Below are positions 15,822 through 24,229 of a DNA stretch of 64,000 nt, in pieces. Source of the DNA: Pseudomonadota bacterium. GTDB lineage: Bacteria; Desulfobacterota; Desulfobulbia; Desulfobulbales; JAGXFP01. A program made the translations under genes and the position numbers. The stretch's first letter is position 1; each line of letters begins with the position of its first letter. The notes beneath the pieces were generated by a model. The model did no database searches, had not been told where the DNA came from, and saw only the letters and a list, made by a program, of their open reading frames with translations. Location: positions 130,536 through 194,535 of the forward strand of contig JAHJIQ010000007.1 in assembly GCA_018823285.1 (NCBI GenBank), in the 5' to 3' direction.

Positions 15822-17883
15822 AGCTGAGTTGAGCAGCTCGTCTGCTCGTACCGATAAGCGAGCTTGTGAGACATCGAGACTTATACCCGAAGGGTGCAAA
15901 GCTGAGTTGAGCAGCTCGTCTGCTCGTACCGATAAGCGAGCATGCGAGACATCGAGACTTTTACCCGAAGGGTCTGAAACAAAAATTTCGGCGGCGGATG
16001 CCTGTGAGCTTTATAATGTTGAGCGCTGGGGAAGTGGTTATTTCTCCATCAATGACAGCGGTCACCTCTGTGTTTTGCCGGAGCGGGATGAAGCGGGTCC
16101 GCGAATCGATTTCCTGGAAGTTGTCAACGAGATCAGGGATCAGAACATCGCCTTCCCGGCGGTTATCCGGTTTCAGGATATTCTCCGTTCACAGGTCAAG
16201 CTCCTGAATACAACCTTCAGGGAAGCCATTGCTGAATATAATTACCAGGGTCGGTTTTTTGGTGTGTATCCGATCAAGGTCAACCAGATGCGGGAGGTCG
16301 TCGAGGAAATTCTCGATGCCGGGGAGCCTTATAACCATGGCCTCGAGGCCGGGTCCAAATCGGAGCTGATGGCGGCACTTGCCTACAATGAAAACAATCA
16401 GGCCCTCACCGTATTAAATGGATACAAGGATGAGGAATATGTTCGCCTTGCCTTGCTCGGGCGTAAGCTGGGACGCAGATTTATTATTGTCGTCGAGAAT
16501 ATTTCCGAGTTTGATCTGATCGTCCGCATCTCCAAGGAAATGAAGGTGAAACCGCTGATCGGAATCCGCTCCAAGCTTGCAGTCAAAGGGGGCGGCAGGT
16601 GGGCCGGTTCCAGTGGAGAGCGGGCGAAATTCGGCCTGACCTGCAGTGAAATCTTAAGTGGAATCGCCTATCTCAAAAGTGAAGGGTTTGCAGATTGTCT
16701 GCAGCTCCTGCATTTTCATGTGGGAAGTCAGGTGCCGGATATCAGGATCATTAAAGAGGCGGTTGCCGAGGCGGGCAGAATTTATGCGGATCTCGCGCTT
16801 TCGGGGATAAAAATTCAGTATTTTGATGTGGGGGGAGGGCTTGGTGTTGACTACGATGGTTCCCGGTCTGCCAACAATTCATCCCGTAACTACAGCCTGC
16901 AGGAGTATGCCCAGGATATTGTCAGCGGGATCCAGCAGATCTGCGATGAGGTCGGCGTTCCCCATCCGGATATCATCAGTGAAAGCGGCAGATATATCAC
17001 CGCGCACCATTCCTGTGTGGTGACCAACGTTGTCGACACCATCCATCAGACCAGGACCACCTTCGAAACCGGAAGAATAGCTGACGAGCATATCCTGCTG
17101 ACCAATACCAGGGAGGCGGCTGAGTCCCTTACCGAAGAGAACTTCCAGGAAATTTTCAACGATGTCCAGCAGAGCAAGGATGACGCGATAACCGCCTTCA
17201 AGCTTGGGGTCATTTCCCTGAATGAACGGGCGATGATCGAGACCCTGTACTGGCAGGTGATCAGCCGGATCAGCAGGATTCTCGAGACAATTGATTTCGT
17301 CCCGGAGGAGCTTACCCTTATTGAAGAGTTGAAAGCGAGTCAGTATCTGTGCAACTTTTCGGTGTTCCAGTCGGCTGCCGATACCTGGGCGATCAGCCAG
17401 CTTCTGCCGATCATGCCCATCACCCGGCTTGATGAAAAACCTCAGGAGCGATGCTCGATTGTCGATATCACCTGTGATTCGGACGGCAAGATCAGCCACT
17501 TCATTCCACAGGGCGGGCATGACCAGAGCCTTCTACTCCATTCGCAGAAAAGGGGAGAGGACTATTTTATCGGGCTCTTCCTCACCGGCGCCTATCAGGA
17601 TGTGATGGGCGATATGCACAATCTGTTCGGCAGGTTGAACGAGGTCCATATCTATTGCGATGATGATGACCCGGCGGATTTCTATATTGAGGAGGTTATC
17701 AAGGGCACTTCGGCGGAAAAGGTTCTTGAGACCATGCAGTACAATCCGGACATGATGGCCCGTTCGGTAAAGAAAGAAATTGACCGGCAGATCCGGGACG
17801 GCAATATTCAGCCCCGTGAGGGTGTCCGGCTGATTGATTTTTATGAAGAATGCCTGGAAGGGTATACCTATCTGAAATTCTGA
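15811..17883 (+). CDS. speA: Biosynthetic arginine decarboxylase with a tandem repeat insert at its N-terminus
   Basis: A 690-residue PLP enzyme that converts arginine to agmatine. The ATG at 15811 has GGAGAG upstream and overlaps the end of speB. Codons 4-29 and 30-55 are two near-identical 26-codon units, KAELSSSSARTDKRACETSR and the rest. Family-like sequence begins only afterwards, at about residue 56. There is no start codon between the repeats and the conserved domain, so the repeats must be translated. Without them the protein is about 638 residues, the normal SpeA length. The PLP lysine is in VYPIKVNQ. The alanine-racemase-like barrel, including LQLLHFHVGSQ and FDVGGGLGVDYDG, is intact, as is the C-terminal domain. 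Whether the insert affects activity cannot be told. Confidence 0.93.
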   Translation: MSDKAELSSSSARTDKRACETSRLIPEGCKAELSSSSARTDKRACETSRLLPEGSETKISAADACELYNVERWGSGYFSINDSGHLCVLPERDEAGPRIDFLEVVNEIRDQNIAFPAVIRFQDILRSQVKLLNTTFREAIAEYNYQGRFFGVYPIKVNQMREVVEEILDAGEPYNHGLEAGSKSELMAALAYNENNQALTVLNGYKDEEYVRLALLGRKLGRRFIIVVENISEFDLIVRISKEMKVKPLIGIRSKLAVKGGGRWAGSSGERAKFGLTCSEILSGIAYLKSEGFADCLQLLHFHVGSQVPDIRIIKEAVAEAGRIYADLALSGIKIQYFDVGGGLGVDYDGSRSANNSSRNYSLQEYAQDIVSGIQQICDEVGVPHPDIISESGRYITAHHSCVVTNVVDTIHQTRTTFETGRIADEHILLTNTREAAESLTEENFQEIFNDVQQSKDDAITAFKLGVISLNERAMIETLYWQVISRISRILETIDFVPEELTLIEELKASQYLCNFSVFQSAADTWAISQLLPIMPITRLDEKPQERCSIVDITCDSDGKISHFIPQGGHDQSLLLHSQKRGEDYFIGLFLTGAYQDVMGDMHNLFGRLNEVHIYCDDDDPADFYIEEVIKGTSAEKVLETMQYNPDMMARSVKKEIDRQIRDGNIQPREGVRLIDFYEECLEGYTYLKF
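15820..15975 (+). repeat. Two tandem 78-bp repeat units, in frame inside speA
   Basis: Unit 1 is 15820-15897 and unit 2 is 15898-15975. They differ at only about five positions and are joined without spacer. Each unit is exactly 26 codons and contains small hairpins: GAGCA/TGCTC around GCTCGTC, and ACCC-GAA-GGGT. Related copies lie at 11539-11616, 50932-50988 and 57988-58097. The unit is open in more than one frame on both strands, which would let it enter genes without stopping translation. Confidence 0.93.
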
Positions 17884-17898
17884 AAAGAGGGTTGTTGC

Positions 17899-19086
17899 AT
17901 GTCAAGAGTGTTGATTATCGGGGCGGGTGGAGTCGGCGCAGTGGTGACCAGAAAATGTGCGATGGTGCCGGAGGTGTTCTCGGAGATTCTGCTTGCCTCC
18001 CGGACCGTGGCAAAATGTGAGGCCATTGCGGCCACGACCAGCCGGCCGATCCGGACGGCCCGGGTCGATGCCGACCAGGTCCCGGAACTGGTCGCCCTGA
18101 TGCGGGATTTCAAGCCCGAGCTATGCATCAATGTCGCTCTCCCGTATCAGGATCTGACCATAATGGATGCCTGCCTGGAGTGCGGGGTGAACTACCTCGA
18201 CACCGCCAATTATGAACCGCTGGACGAGGCGAAGTTTGAATACCGCTGGCAGTGGGCCTACCAGGAGAGGTTTCAAAAGGCCGGGTTAATGGCGCTTCTT
18301 GGTTCAGGTTTTGATCCCGGGGTCACCAATGTTTTTTCCGCCTATGCCCAGAAACACCTTTATGATTCGATCCGGACCATCGATATTCTCGACTGCAACG
18401 CCGGTGATCACGGCCACCCCTTCGCCACCAATTTCAACCCGGAGATCAACATCAGGGAGATCACCCAGAACGGCAGATACTGGGAAAAGGGGCAATGGGT
18501 CGAAACCCGGCCGCTTGAGAAATCAATAGATTTTGAGTATCCGGGGGTTGGCGTCAGGAAGAGCTTCCTGCTCTACCACGAGGAGATGGAGTCTCTGGTC
18601 AAAAACATCCGGGGGCTTGAGCGGATCCGCTTCTGGATGACCTTTTCCGAAAACTATATCAAGCACCTCGAGGTTCTGCAGAATGTCGGGATGACCAGTA
18701 TCGAGCCGGTCGAGTTTGAAGGGCAGCAGATCGTGCCGCTGAAGTTCTTAAAGGCGCTCCTGCCGGATCCAGCCTCCCTTGCCACCAATTACCAGGGCAA
18801 AACCGTTATCGGTTGCGTTTTCGACGGGGAGAAGGGCGGGGTTCGAAAGAAAACCTATATCTACAATATCTGTGATCACGCCGAATGTTTCCGCGAAGTG
18901 AACTCCCAGGCGGTCTCTTATACCACCGGGGTACCGGCGATGATCGGGGCCATGCTGATGCTGCAGGGCAAGTGGCAGGGGAAAGGTGTTTTCAATATGG
19001 AAGAGCTTGATCCTGACCCCTTCATGGACGCGCTTAATCTTCACGGACTGCCATGGACAGTGACAGACTTTCACGGCTCGATCTGA
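17899..19086 (+). CDS. Carboxynorspermidine/carboxyspermidine dehydrogenase (saccharopine dehydrogenase family)
   Basis: A 395-residue NAD(P)-dependent enzyme. The Rossmann motif IIGAGGVGAVV lies at residues 5-15 and the saccharopine-dehydrogenase-type C-terminal domain follows. Relatives reductively condense putrescine (or diaminopropane) with aspartate semialdehyde to carboxyspermidine (or carboxynorspermidine). The substrate here is probably putrescine, because agmatinase is encoded in the same operon (inference). GAGGG lies 7 bases before the ATG at 17899. The 3' end overlaps the decarboxylase gene by 34 bases. Confidence 0.9.
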   Translation: MSRVLIIGAGGVGAVVTRKCAMVPEVFSEILLASRTVAKCEAIAATTSRPIRTARVDADQVPELVALMRDFKPELCINVALPYQDLTIMDACLECGVNYLDTANYEPLDEAKFEYRWQWAYQERFQKAGLMALLGSGFDPGVTNVFSAYAQKHLYDSIRTIDILDCNAGDHGHPFATNFNPEINIREITQNGRYWEKGQWVETRPLEKSIDFEYPGVGVRKSFLLYHEEMESLVKNIRGLERIRFWMTFSENYIKHLEVLQNVGMTSIEPVEFEGQQIVPLKFLKALLPDPASLATNYQGKTVIGCVFDGEKGGVRKKTYIYNICDHAECFREVNSQAVSYTTGVPAMIGAMLMLQGKWQGKGVFNMEELDPDPFMDALNLHGLPWTVTDFHGSI

Positions 19087-20189
19087 AGACTCCCTGCTAT
19101 CTGGTTGAGCGGGAGCTGATCGAAGAGAACTGCCGGATCCTGGCCGGGGTCAGTAGCCGGACGGGTTGCCGGATTCTATTGGCCCTCAAGGGTTTCTCGA
19201 TGTTCAGTCTTTTCCCTCTGATCAGTGGTTATCTGCAGGGGGTTTGCGCCAGCGGTCTGTTTGAGGCGCGGTTGGGGAGAGAGGAGTTCAAGGGCGAGGT
19301 CCATACTTTTTCACCCGCTTTTCGCGAAGATGAGTTTTCGCAGGTTGTCGAATTGTCCGACCATATCATCTTCAATTCCCTGTCCCAGTTCCGTAAATAC
19401 CGGCAGGCTGCTTCCGGGCGGCAGATCGGTTTGCGGATCAACCCGGAATACTCGGAAGTGGCGACACTTCTCTACAATCCCTGCGCTCCCGGTTCCAGGC
19501 TCGGGATAACCTCTTCCGACCTGGATGGTGCCGATCTTGATGGGATCGACGGGTTTCATTTCCATGTCATGTGCGAGCAGGGAGCCGACACCCTGGAGCG
19601 GGTTCTGCAAAGGGTTGAAGAGAAATTCAGCCGGTATTTCAGCGGTCTCAAATGGCTCAATTTCGGCGGTGGCCATCATATCACCCGACCCGGATATGAC
19701 ATCGACCTGTTGTGCAGATTGATCGGTTATTTTCAGGACACCTATGACCTGCAGGTCTACCTTGAGCCGGGAGAGGCGGTTGCACTGAACAGTGGCTATC
19801 TCGTGGCCTCCGTCCTGGATGTGGTCCATAATGAGATTGATATCGGCATTCTCGACACTTCGGCCGAGGCCCATATGCCCGATGTTCTGGCCATGCCATA
19901 CCGCCCTCAAATTATCGAAGCCGGACAACCGGGAGAATTCGCGTTTACTTATCGACTTGCAGGGAACACCTGTCTGGCGGGAGATATAATCGGTGACTAC
20001 TCCTTCAAGGAACCGCTTCGCGCGGGCAGGAAACTTGTTTTTACCGATATGGCCCATTACACCATGGTCAAGAATACCACCTTCAACGGGATCAATCTGC
20101 CGTCCATCTCAATCTATGACCGGGATACGGATTCGGTTGATCTGGTCAGGGAGTTTTCATTTGCAGACTTCCGCAATCGTCTCTCCTGA
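19053..20189 (+). CDS. nspC: Carboxynorspermidine/carboxyspermidine decarboxylase
   Basis: A 378-residue fold-III PLP decarboxylase related to alanine racemase and diaminopimelate decarboxylase. The PLP lysine is probably Lys46 in LLALKGFSMF. Other landmarks are the FHFHVMCEQ strand and the C-terminal substrate motif in CLAGDIIGDY. It removes the carboxyl group from carboxyspermidine to give spermidine, completing the pathway encoded by the three genes upstream. The ATG at 19053 lies inside the preceding gene in another frame, so the two are coupled. A weak hairpin GCCTG/CAGGC follows the stop, without a T-run. Confidence 0.92.
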   Translation: MDSDRLSRLDLKTPCYLVERELIEENCRILAGVSSRTGCRILLALKGFSMFSLFPLISGYLQGVCASGLFEARLGREEFKGEVHTFSPAFREDEFSQVVELSDHIIFNSLSQFRKYRQAASGRQIGLRINPEYSEVATLLYNPCAPGSRLGITSSDLDGADLDGIDGFHFHVMCEQGADTLERVLQRVEEKFSRYFSGLKWLNFGGGHHITRPGYDIDLLCRLIGYFQDTYDLQVYLEPGEAVALNSGYLVASVLDVVHNEIDIGILDTSAEAHMPDVLAMPYRPQIIEAGQPGEFAFTYRLAGNTCLAGDIIGDYSFKEPLRAGRKLVFTDMAHYTMVKNTTFNGINLPSISIYDRDTDSVDLVREFSFADFRNRLS

Positions 20190-20759
20190 AGTGTATTCAA
20201 TGGCCTGATGGCATAACCAGGCATCTGTCTGGTAGTATTCAGGTATTTATCCCGTATTTTCCTGTGTTGCATTGCTTATCTCACTGTAATAGTGTCGCGA
20301 TATCCTGCTCGTGAAATGGTTGGAGAACCCTTGTAAGTTCCATTCACAGGCAGATTGTAACGTCCGGGAAACGCAGTTCTTGCGAAAAACTCCTTGCCGT
20401 TGTTATATGTTCTTGTAATCGCTGCTGTTCAGGTCTGGTACTTCGCCGGCATCAATGTGAAATCGATACCGGTCCTGGGCGGTTGACTCCTGTTGCTTAC
20501 GGATGCCAGAGGGCTGCAGGAAAGTGTCATCATAAAAGGGGGAAAAGATAAACTCTTCTCTGTTCCGGTAGTATTTACCGCGTATCTTTTCCGTTCATGC
20601 ATATAGAGTTTCTTCACCGGACTCCGTTCCTCGGGAGTCGAGAGGTGACGGTTGTCGGTTTGCCCTGGGGGCTTATTTTGTTTCAACCTGTGGTAAAGGC
20701 CCTGGCAGTCCTTTCCGTATTGCTTTTCATGTGAAAAGAGGGAGTAAGAGAGTTTTGCC
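20190..20759. other. Gene-free stretch between the spermidine operon and the histidine kinase
   Basis: A 570-base region with no convincing protein-coding frame. A minus-strand frame at 20429-20824 overlaps the kinase start and has an unnatural composition. A GAGGGAGTAAGAGAG stretch before 20760 serves as ribosome-binding region for the kinase. No repeat, RNA or clear promoter was recognised. Confidence 0.4.
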
Positions 20760-22631
20760 ATGACCATTCGTAAGGAAATAACCTGCATGATGTTGGCCAT
20801 TTTGGCCTTGTATGCGGTGCTCAATTATTTTGTCATGGGCATTGTTATTGATCCTGCATTTCAGAAACTGGAACGGCAGGAGGCCCTGAAGGACATGGAG
20901 CGTTTCATCGGGGCCATGGAAAGTGAAATCCATCACCTTGATATCCTGAATCATGACTGGGCGGCATGGGACGACACCTATGAGTTCATCAGGGACCGGA
21001 ACCATGATTATGTGAAATCGAATCTGGTGGAAGAAACTTTTTTTGATAACAAAGTGAATCTGGTTTTTTTGCTCGATTCCCAGGGACGGGTGGTCTGGGG
21101 AAAGGCATATGATCTTGAGACCGGGCTTCCCCTGGAGATCAAAGAATTCCCGGCGGATATTTTCCCTGACCACCATCCGCTTCTCGGCCTGAAGGAAACC
21201 GGAGGATATCATGCCGGCGTCTATATTTCATCGGCCGGGCCGATGTTTGTTTCGGCAAGGCCGATCATAACCTCCAAACTTGAGGGACCGGTTCGCGGGA
21301 CCATTATTATGGGAAAGGTGATCAGTGCCGGATATCTCGAATCCCTCGCCCGCCGGACCCAAACCAACGTCCAGCTCTGGGTTGAGGGGGATGGGCAGTA
21401 CTCATCCGGCGACCTCAATTTATTTGATAAGTTGAATGGTTCCCGGGTTCTGGTCGCTGACGGGGGAGAGGATACCCTGAATATTTATTCCCTGTTTGCA
21501 GATCTGACGGGCGAGCAAAATCTGATGATCTTCCTTTCCTCTGCCAGGCACATCAGTACTGTCGGCAAAAAAACAGGTCTTTTTGTGAATCTGTCGATTC
21601 TTGCGGTAGGAGTATTGGTCATGGCTTTTTTTCTGCTGTTTCTTGGCATAAGAATAGTGACCCCCTTAAGGAAATTGAGCGGAGTGATCGTTGATCTCGG
21701 TAAAAATGACGAGCTTTACAGTGAGATAAATGTAGGAGGATGCGATGAGATCCTGACCCTGGGGCGAGAATTCAATGACATGGTGAGCAAGCTGAACCTG
21801 GCCCGATACCGGATGATCAACCAGTCTTATTTTTCGGGGATGGCGGATGTGACATCAGACCTGATCCACAATATTCGCAATACCCTGACCCCCATTGTCA
21901 CAGATGTTGTACTGCTGCGGGAAAAATGCAGTTGCCTCCCTTTGGAGAGTATGAGAAAATCGATAGAGGAGCTGATCAGTGATCGTTCTCTTGATTCCGC
22001 CAGGCGCGAGAAACTGGCCGAATTCCTGGTGCAGGCGCTGGGGCATATCGAGAAGATCCGGGATGATGTCGATCTCCGGCTCGATAAAATGGAGAAGGAC
22101 TCGGACATTACGAGAAAATTTCTTGAGGGGATTGAAGATTTTTCCCGGCAGGGCTTTTATATTGAAAAGTTCAATCTTGATGAAGTGACCAGAGACGTCT
22201 CAGATTTTTTCCGGAATAAATTTCCGGAGATAAATTTTACTACTTCCCTTGAGAATGTCGGGGTGATCAAGAGCCATAAAAGTGCTCTGATTCAGATTCT
22301 TGTCAATCTCCTGCAGAATGCCGGCGAAGCGGTTCGAGATGCTTCTTCAGGGCAGGGGAAGGTTGAGTTCTTCTGTAAACGCCTGACGTCTGATGAAAGG
22401 GATTCGGTGCTTCTTTCAGTGAAGGATAACGGACGGGGAATAGCGGCAGAAAATATGGACCATCTTTTTGAACGGGGTTTCAGTACAAAAAACAAAAAAG
22501 TTTCCGGCATCGGCCTGCATTGGTGTGCTAATACGATAAAATCTCTTGGCGGGAGTCTTTCTGCGGAAAGTGATGGGGTGGGCTGCGGAGCCTCTTTCCA
22601 TGTTCGGATTCCCCTGGAACCAGAATTTTAG
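20760..22631 (+). CDS. CHASE4-domain sensor histidine kinase
   Basis: A 623-residue membrane kinase. The first transmembrane segment is at residues 8-30. A periplasmic CHASE4 domain (NHDWAAWDDTYEF at about 64-76) runs to about 270, and a second transmembrane segment lies at about 274-300. A HAMP linker leads to a dimerisation region with the phospho-acceptor His370 in DLIHNIRNTL. The ATPase domain has NLLQNAGEAV (N box), DNGRGI (G1) and SGIGLHW (G2). The histidine motif HNIRN is shorter than the HExxN/T type. The signal is unknown. The kinase is followed after 14 bases by a response regulator, its probable partner. Confidence 0.92.
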   Translation: MTIRKEITCMMLAILALYAVLNYFVMGIVIDPAFQKLERQEALKDMERFIGAMESEIHHLDILNHDWAAWDDTYEFIRDRNHDYVKSNLVEETFFDNKVNLVFLLDSQGRVVWGKAYDLETGLPLEIKEFPADIFPDHHPLLGLKETGGYHAGVYISSAGPMFVSARPIITSKLEGPVRGTIIMGKVISAGYLESLARRTQTNVQLWVEGDGQYSSGDLNLFDKLNGSRVLVADGGEDTLNIYSLFADLTGEQNLMIFLSSARHISTVGKKTGLFVNLSILAVGVLVMAFFLLFLGIRIVTPLRKLSGVIVDLGKNDELYSEINVGGCDEILTLGREFNDMVSKLNLARYRMINQSYFSGMADVTSDLIHNIRNTLTPIVTDVVLLREKCSCLPLESMRKSIEELISDRSLDSARREKLAEFLVQALGHIEKIRDDVDLRLDKMEKDSDITRKFLEGIEDFSRQGFYIEKFNLDEVTRDVSDFFRNKFPEINFTTSLENVGVIKSHKSALIQILVNLLQNAGEAVRDASSGQGKVEFFCKRLTSDERDSVLLSVKDNGRGIAAENMDHLFERGFSTKNKKVSGIGLHWCANTIKSLGGSLSAESDGVGCGASFHVRIPLEPEF

Positions 22632-22645
22632 AGGCATTTACAGTT

Positions 22646-23716
22646 ATGCAACTGCAGGAAACATTCAGAGTGCTGGTGGTTGATGATGAGCAGCCGATTC
22701 ACGATATGTTTTCAGACATCTTCTCTTCCGAGACTGATTTCCACCGGTCAAAGGCAAATCTCGAGAAACTCGAAGGGCAGCTTTTTGGCGGCAGAGGGAA
22801 AAATTCACCGGAAACTCCTTTTTACAAACTGACCCATTGCCGGAGCGGTGAGGATGCCGTGCGGACTGTAGTTGAGTCTCTTGAGATGGACGAGCCGTTC
22901 AGTGTGATCTTTATGGACATGCGGCTTCCTCCGGGAAAGAATGGTCTCTGGGCGGCGGAGAGGATCCGGAAGTTGGATGAGGATGTCCATATTGTGATTT
23001 TTACCGGCTATTCAGATGTTGGACCTGCTGAAATCAACGCCAAGGTTCCGCCGTTGAATAAACTTCTTTACATCAACAAGCCTGTGAAACCCCCGGAAGT
23101 CAGACAGTTTGTCCAGTCGCTCACTTCGAACTGGCTTGAAAACCGAAAGAAAAGAACCGGTTTTGCAGAAATCGGCAAGCGCCTCGACGAGTACCAGGAG
23201 TATCTGAATGAGATCGGCTTTTCGATGCATCAGGAGCTTCTGGAGCACAGCAGAACCCGCCAGCTGCTGGAAGAAAAAAGCGCCGAGCTGAATGAGATAA
23301 AAAGTGTAGTGGATATGCTTGCCAGAAAATACAAAGGGAAGGAAGGGCACGGTTCATCGGCCATCGATCACAAGGTGCTTTTCAACATCCTTGAACTCAC
23401 CGCACCCTTTATCCATAAACTGGAAGCCAGCGGACTTGATTCAAGGCAGCTCGAACATCTCCGGATCCTTGAAGGGAACCTGCAGAATATCGTCTCCCCG
23501 GTGATCCATAAAATGGCCAAAGACAATCCCTCTTTTACTCCTTCGGAAATCCAGGTGGCCAACCTGATCAGGATGGGCAAGACTTCAAAAGAGATTGCCT
23601 CGAACCTGAACTTAAGCACCAGAACCATCGAACATTACCGGTTGAATATCAGAAAAAAGCTTGGGCTCGGGCAGAAGAAGGTGAATCTGCGGGTCCACCT
23701 TCTGTCTCTTGAATAG
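22646..23716 (+). CDS. Response regulator with a coiled-coil linker and LuxR-type DNA-binding domain
   Basis: A 356-residue protein. The receiver domain has acidic residues Asp13-Asp14, phospho-acceptor Asp91 (FMDMRLP), and the conserved Lys in YINKPVKP. Between the first strand and the catalytic Asp it carries about 30 extra residues (31-60), more than a standard receiver. A long helical region of about 120 residues links to a LuxR/GerE helix-turn-helix at the C-terminus (FTPSEIQVANLIRMGKTSKE). The linker resembles that of PAS-less transcription regulators paired with HNIRN-type kinases. It probably acts on its own or nearby promoters once phosphorylated by the kinase upstream. Confidence 0.9.
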   Translation: MQLQETFRVLVVDDEQPIHDMFSDIFSSETDFHRSKANLEKLEGQLFGGRGKNSPETPFYKLTHCRSGEDAVRTVVESLEMDEPFSVIFMDMRLPPGKNGLWAAERIRKLDEDVHIVIFTGYSDVGPAEINAKVPPLNKLLYINKPVKPPEVRQFVQSLTSNWLENRKKRTGFAEIGKRLDEYQEYLNEIGFSMHQELLEHSRTRQLLEEKSAELNEIKSVVDMLARKYKGKEGHGSSAIDHKVLFNILELTAPFIHKLEASGLDSRQLEHLRILEGNLQNIVSPVIHKMAKDNPSFTPSEIQVANLIRMGKTSKEIASNLNLSTRTIEHYRLNIRKKLGLGQKKVNLRVHLLSLE

Positions 23717-23741
23717 CATTCCACAGAGAATGTCGCTGCAG

Positions 23742-23778
23742 AAAAAGAAAAACGCCCGGTTCAAAAGATCCGGGCGTT
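23742..23778 (-). terminator. Intrinsic terminator of the tRNA-Lys transcript
   Basis: Stem AACGCCCGG (23751-23759) pairs with CCGGGCGTT (23770-23778). Read on the minus strand it ends in a run TTTTTCTTTTT. It can also stop transcription arriving from the response regulator on the other strand. Confidence 0.85.
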
Positions 23779-23788
23779 TCATTTATAC

Positions 23789-23864
23789 TGGTGGGCCATG
23801 ATGGACTCGAACCATCAACCTACTGATTAAGAGTCAGGTGCTCTACCAATTGAGCTAATGGCCC
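23789..23864 (-). tRNA. tRNA-Lys (anticodon CTT)
   Basis: A 76-base cloverleaf including an encoded CCA end. The acceptor stem GGGCCAT/ATGGCCC pairs fully. The D-arm GCTC/GAGC, anticodon loop CTCTTAA and T-arm GATGG-TTCGAGT-CCATC are all regular. The anticodon CTT at 23829-23831 reads AAG. The anticodon stem has one mismatch at its outer pair. A terminator follows on the same strand. Confidence 0.95.
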
Positions 23865-24229
23865 CTCGATGTTCAAGGGGTCTTTTCTAGCACAAGGCGA
23901 TTTTTCCGTCAAGTTCTTTGCCGCCTGGAATGAGAATAATTTCATCTTATAATGTTTTATTTTCTAAATACAACAGCAAGAGTCATTTCCTGATGGATAT
24001 CCGCTTCTTTTTTGTTGTTAATTCTATTAGTTTCAGAGGCGGGAGCCCCAAGCGTTAATGAAGAACACGGTAAGCAGCTAGCTGATCAATCGGCGGGCCG
24101 GGTCAAATTGAGAGACAGCTAGATTTTTCACTGTCATTCGGGACGTTTTGTTCTTGTTTCGTTGTTTATGTGGCGAATATTCAAGATGAAAAAATTTGTT
24201 GCTTTGAAGAGTTGAAGAAGGATGCGACT
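23865..24229. other. Gene-free stretch before bioA
   Basis: A 365-base region holding the promoters of the tRNA (minus) and bioA (plus). It is AT-rich around 23935-24040. No further gene, repeat or riboswitch-like fold was recognised. Confidence 0.4.

Noticed and set aside
15231..15899. A 222-codon minus-strand frame across the end of speB and the first repeat
   Set aside because: It lies antisense to a well-supported agmatinase and arises from codon bias of that gene plus the open antisense frame of the repeat.
15820..15975. Tandem units read as a CRISPR or diversity-generating repeat
   Set aside because: There are only two units, directly joined with no spacers, no cas or reverse-transcriptase gene nearby, and they are part of a translated gene.
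20429..20824. A 131-codon minus-strand frame before the histidine kinase
   Set aside because: Overlaps the kinase start, unnatural composition, no ribosome-binding site.
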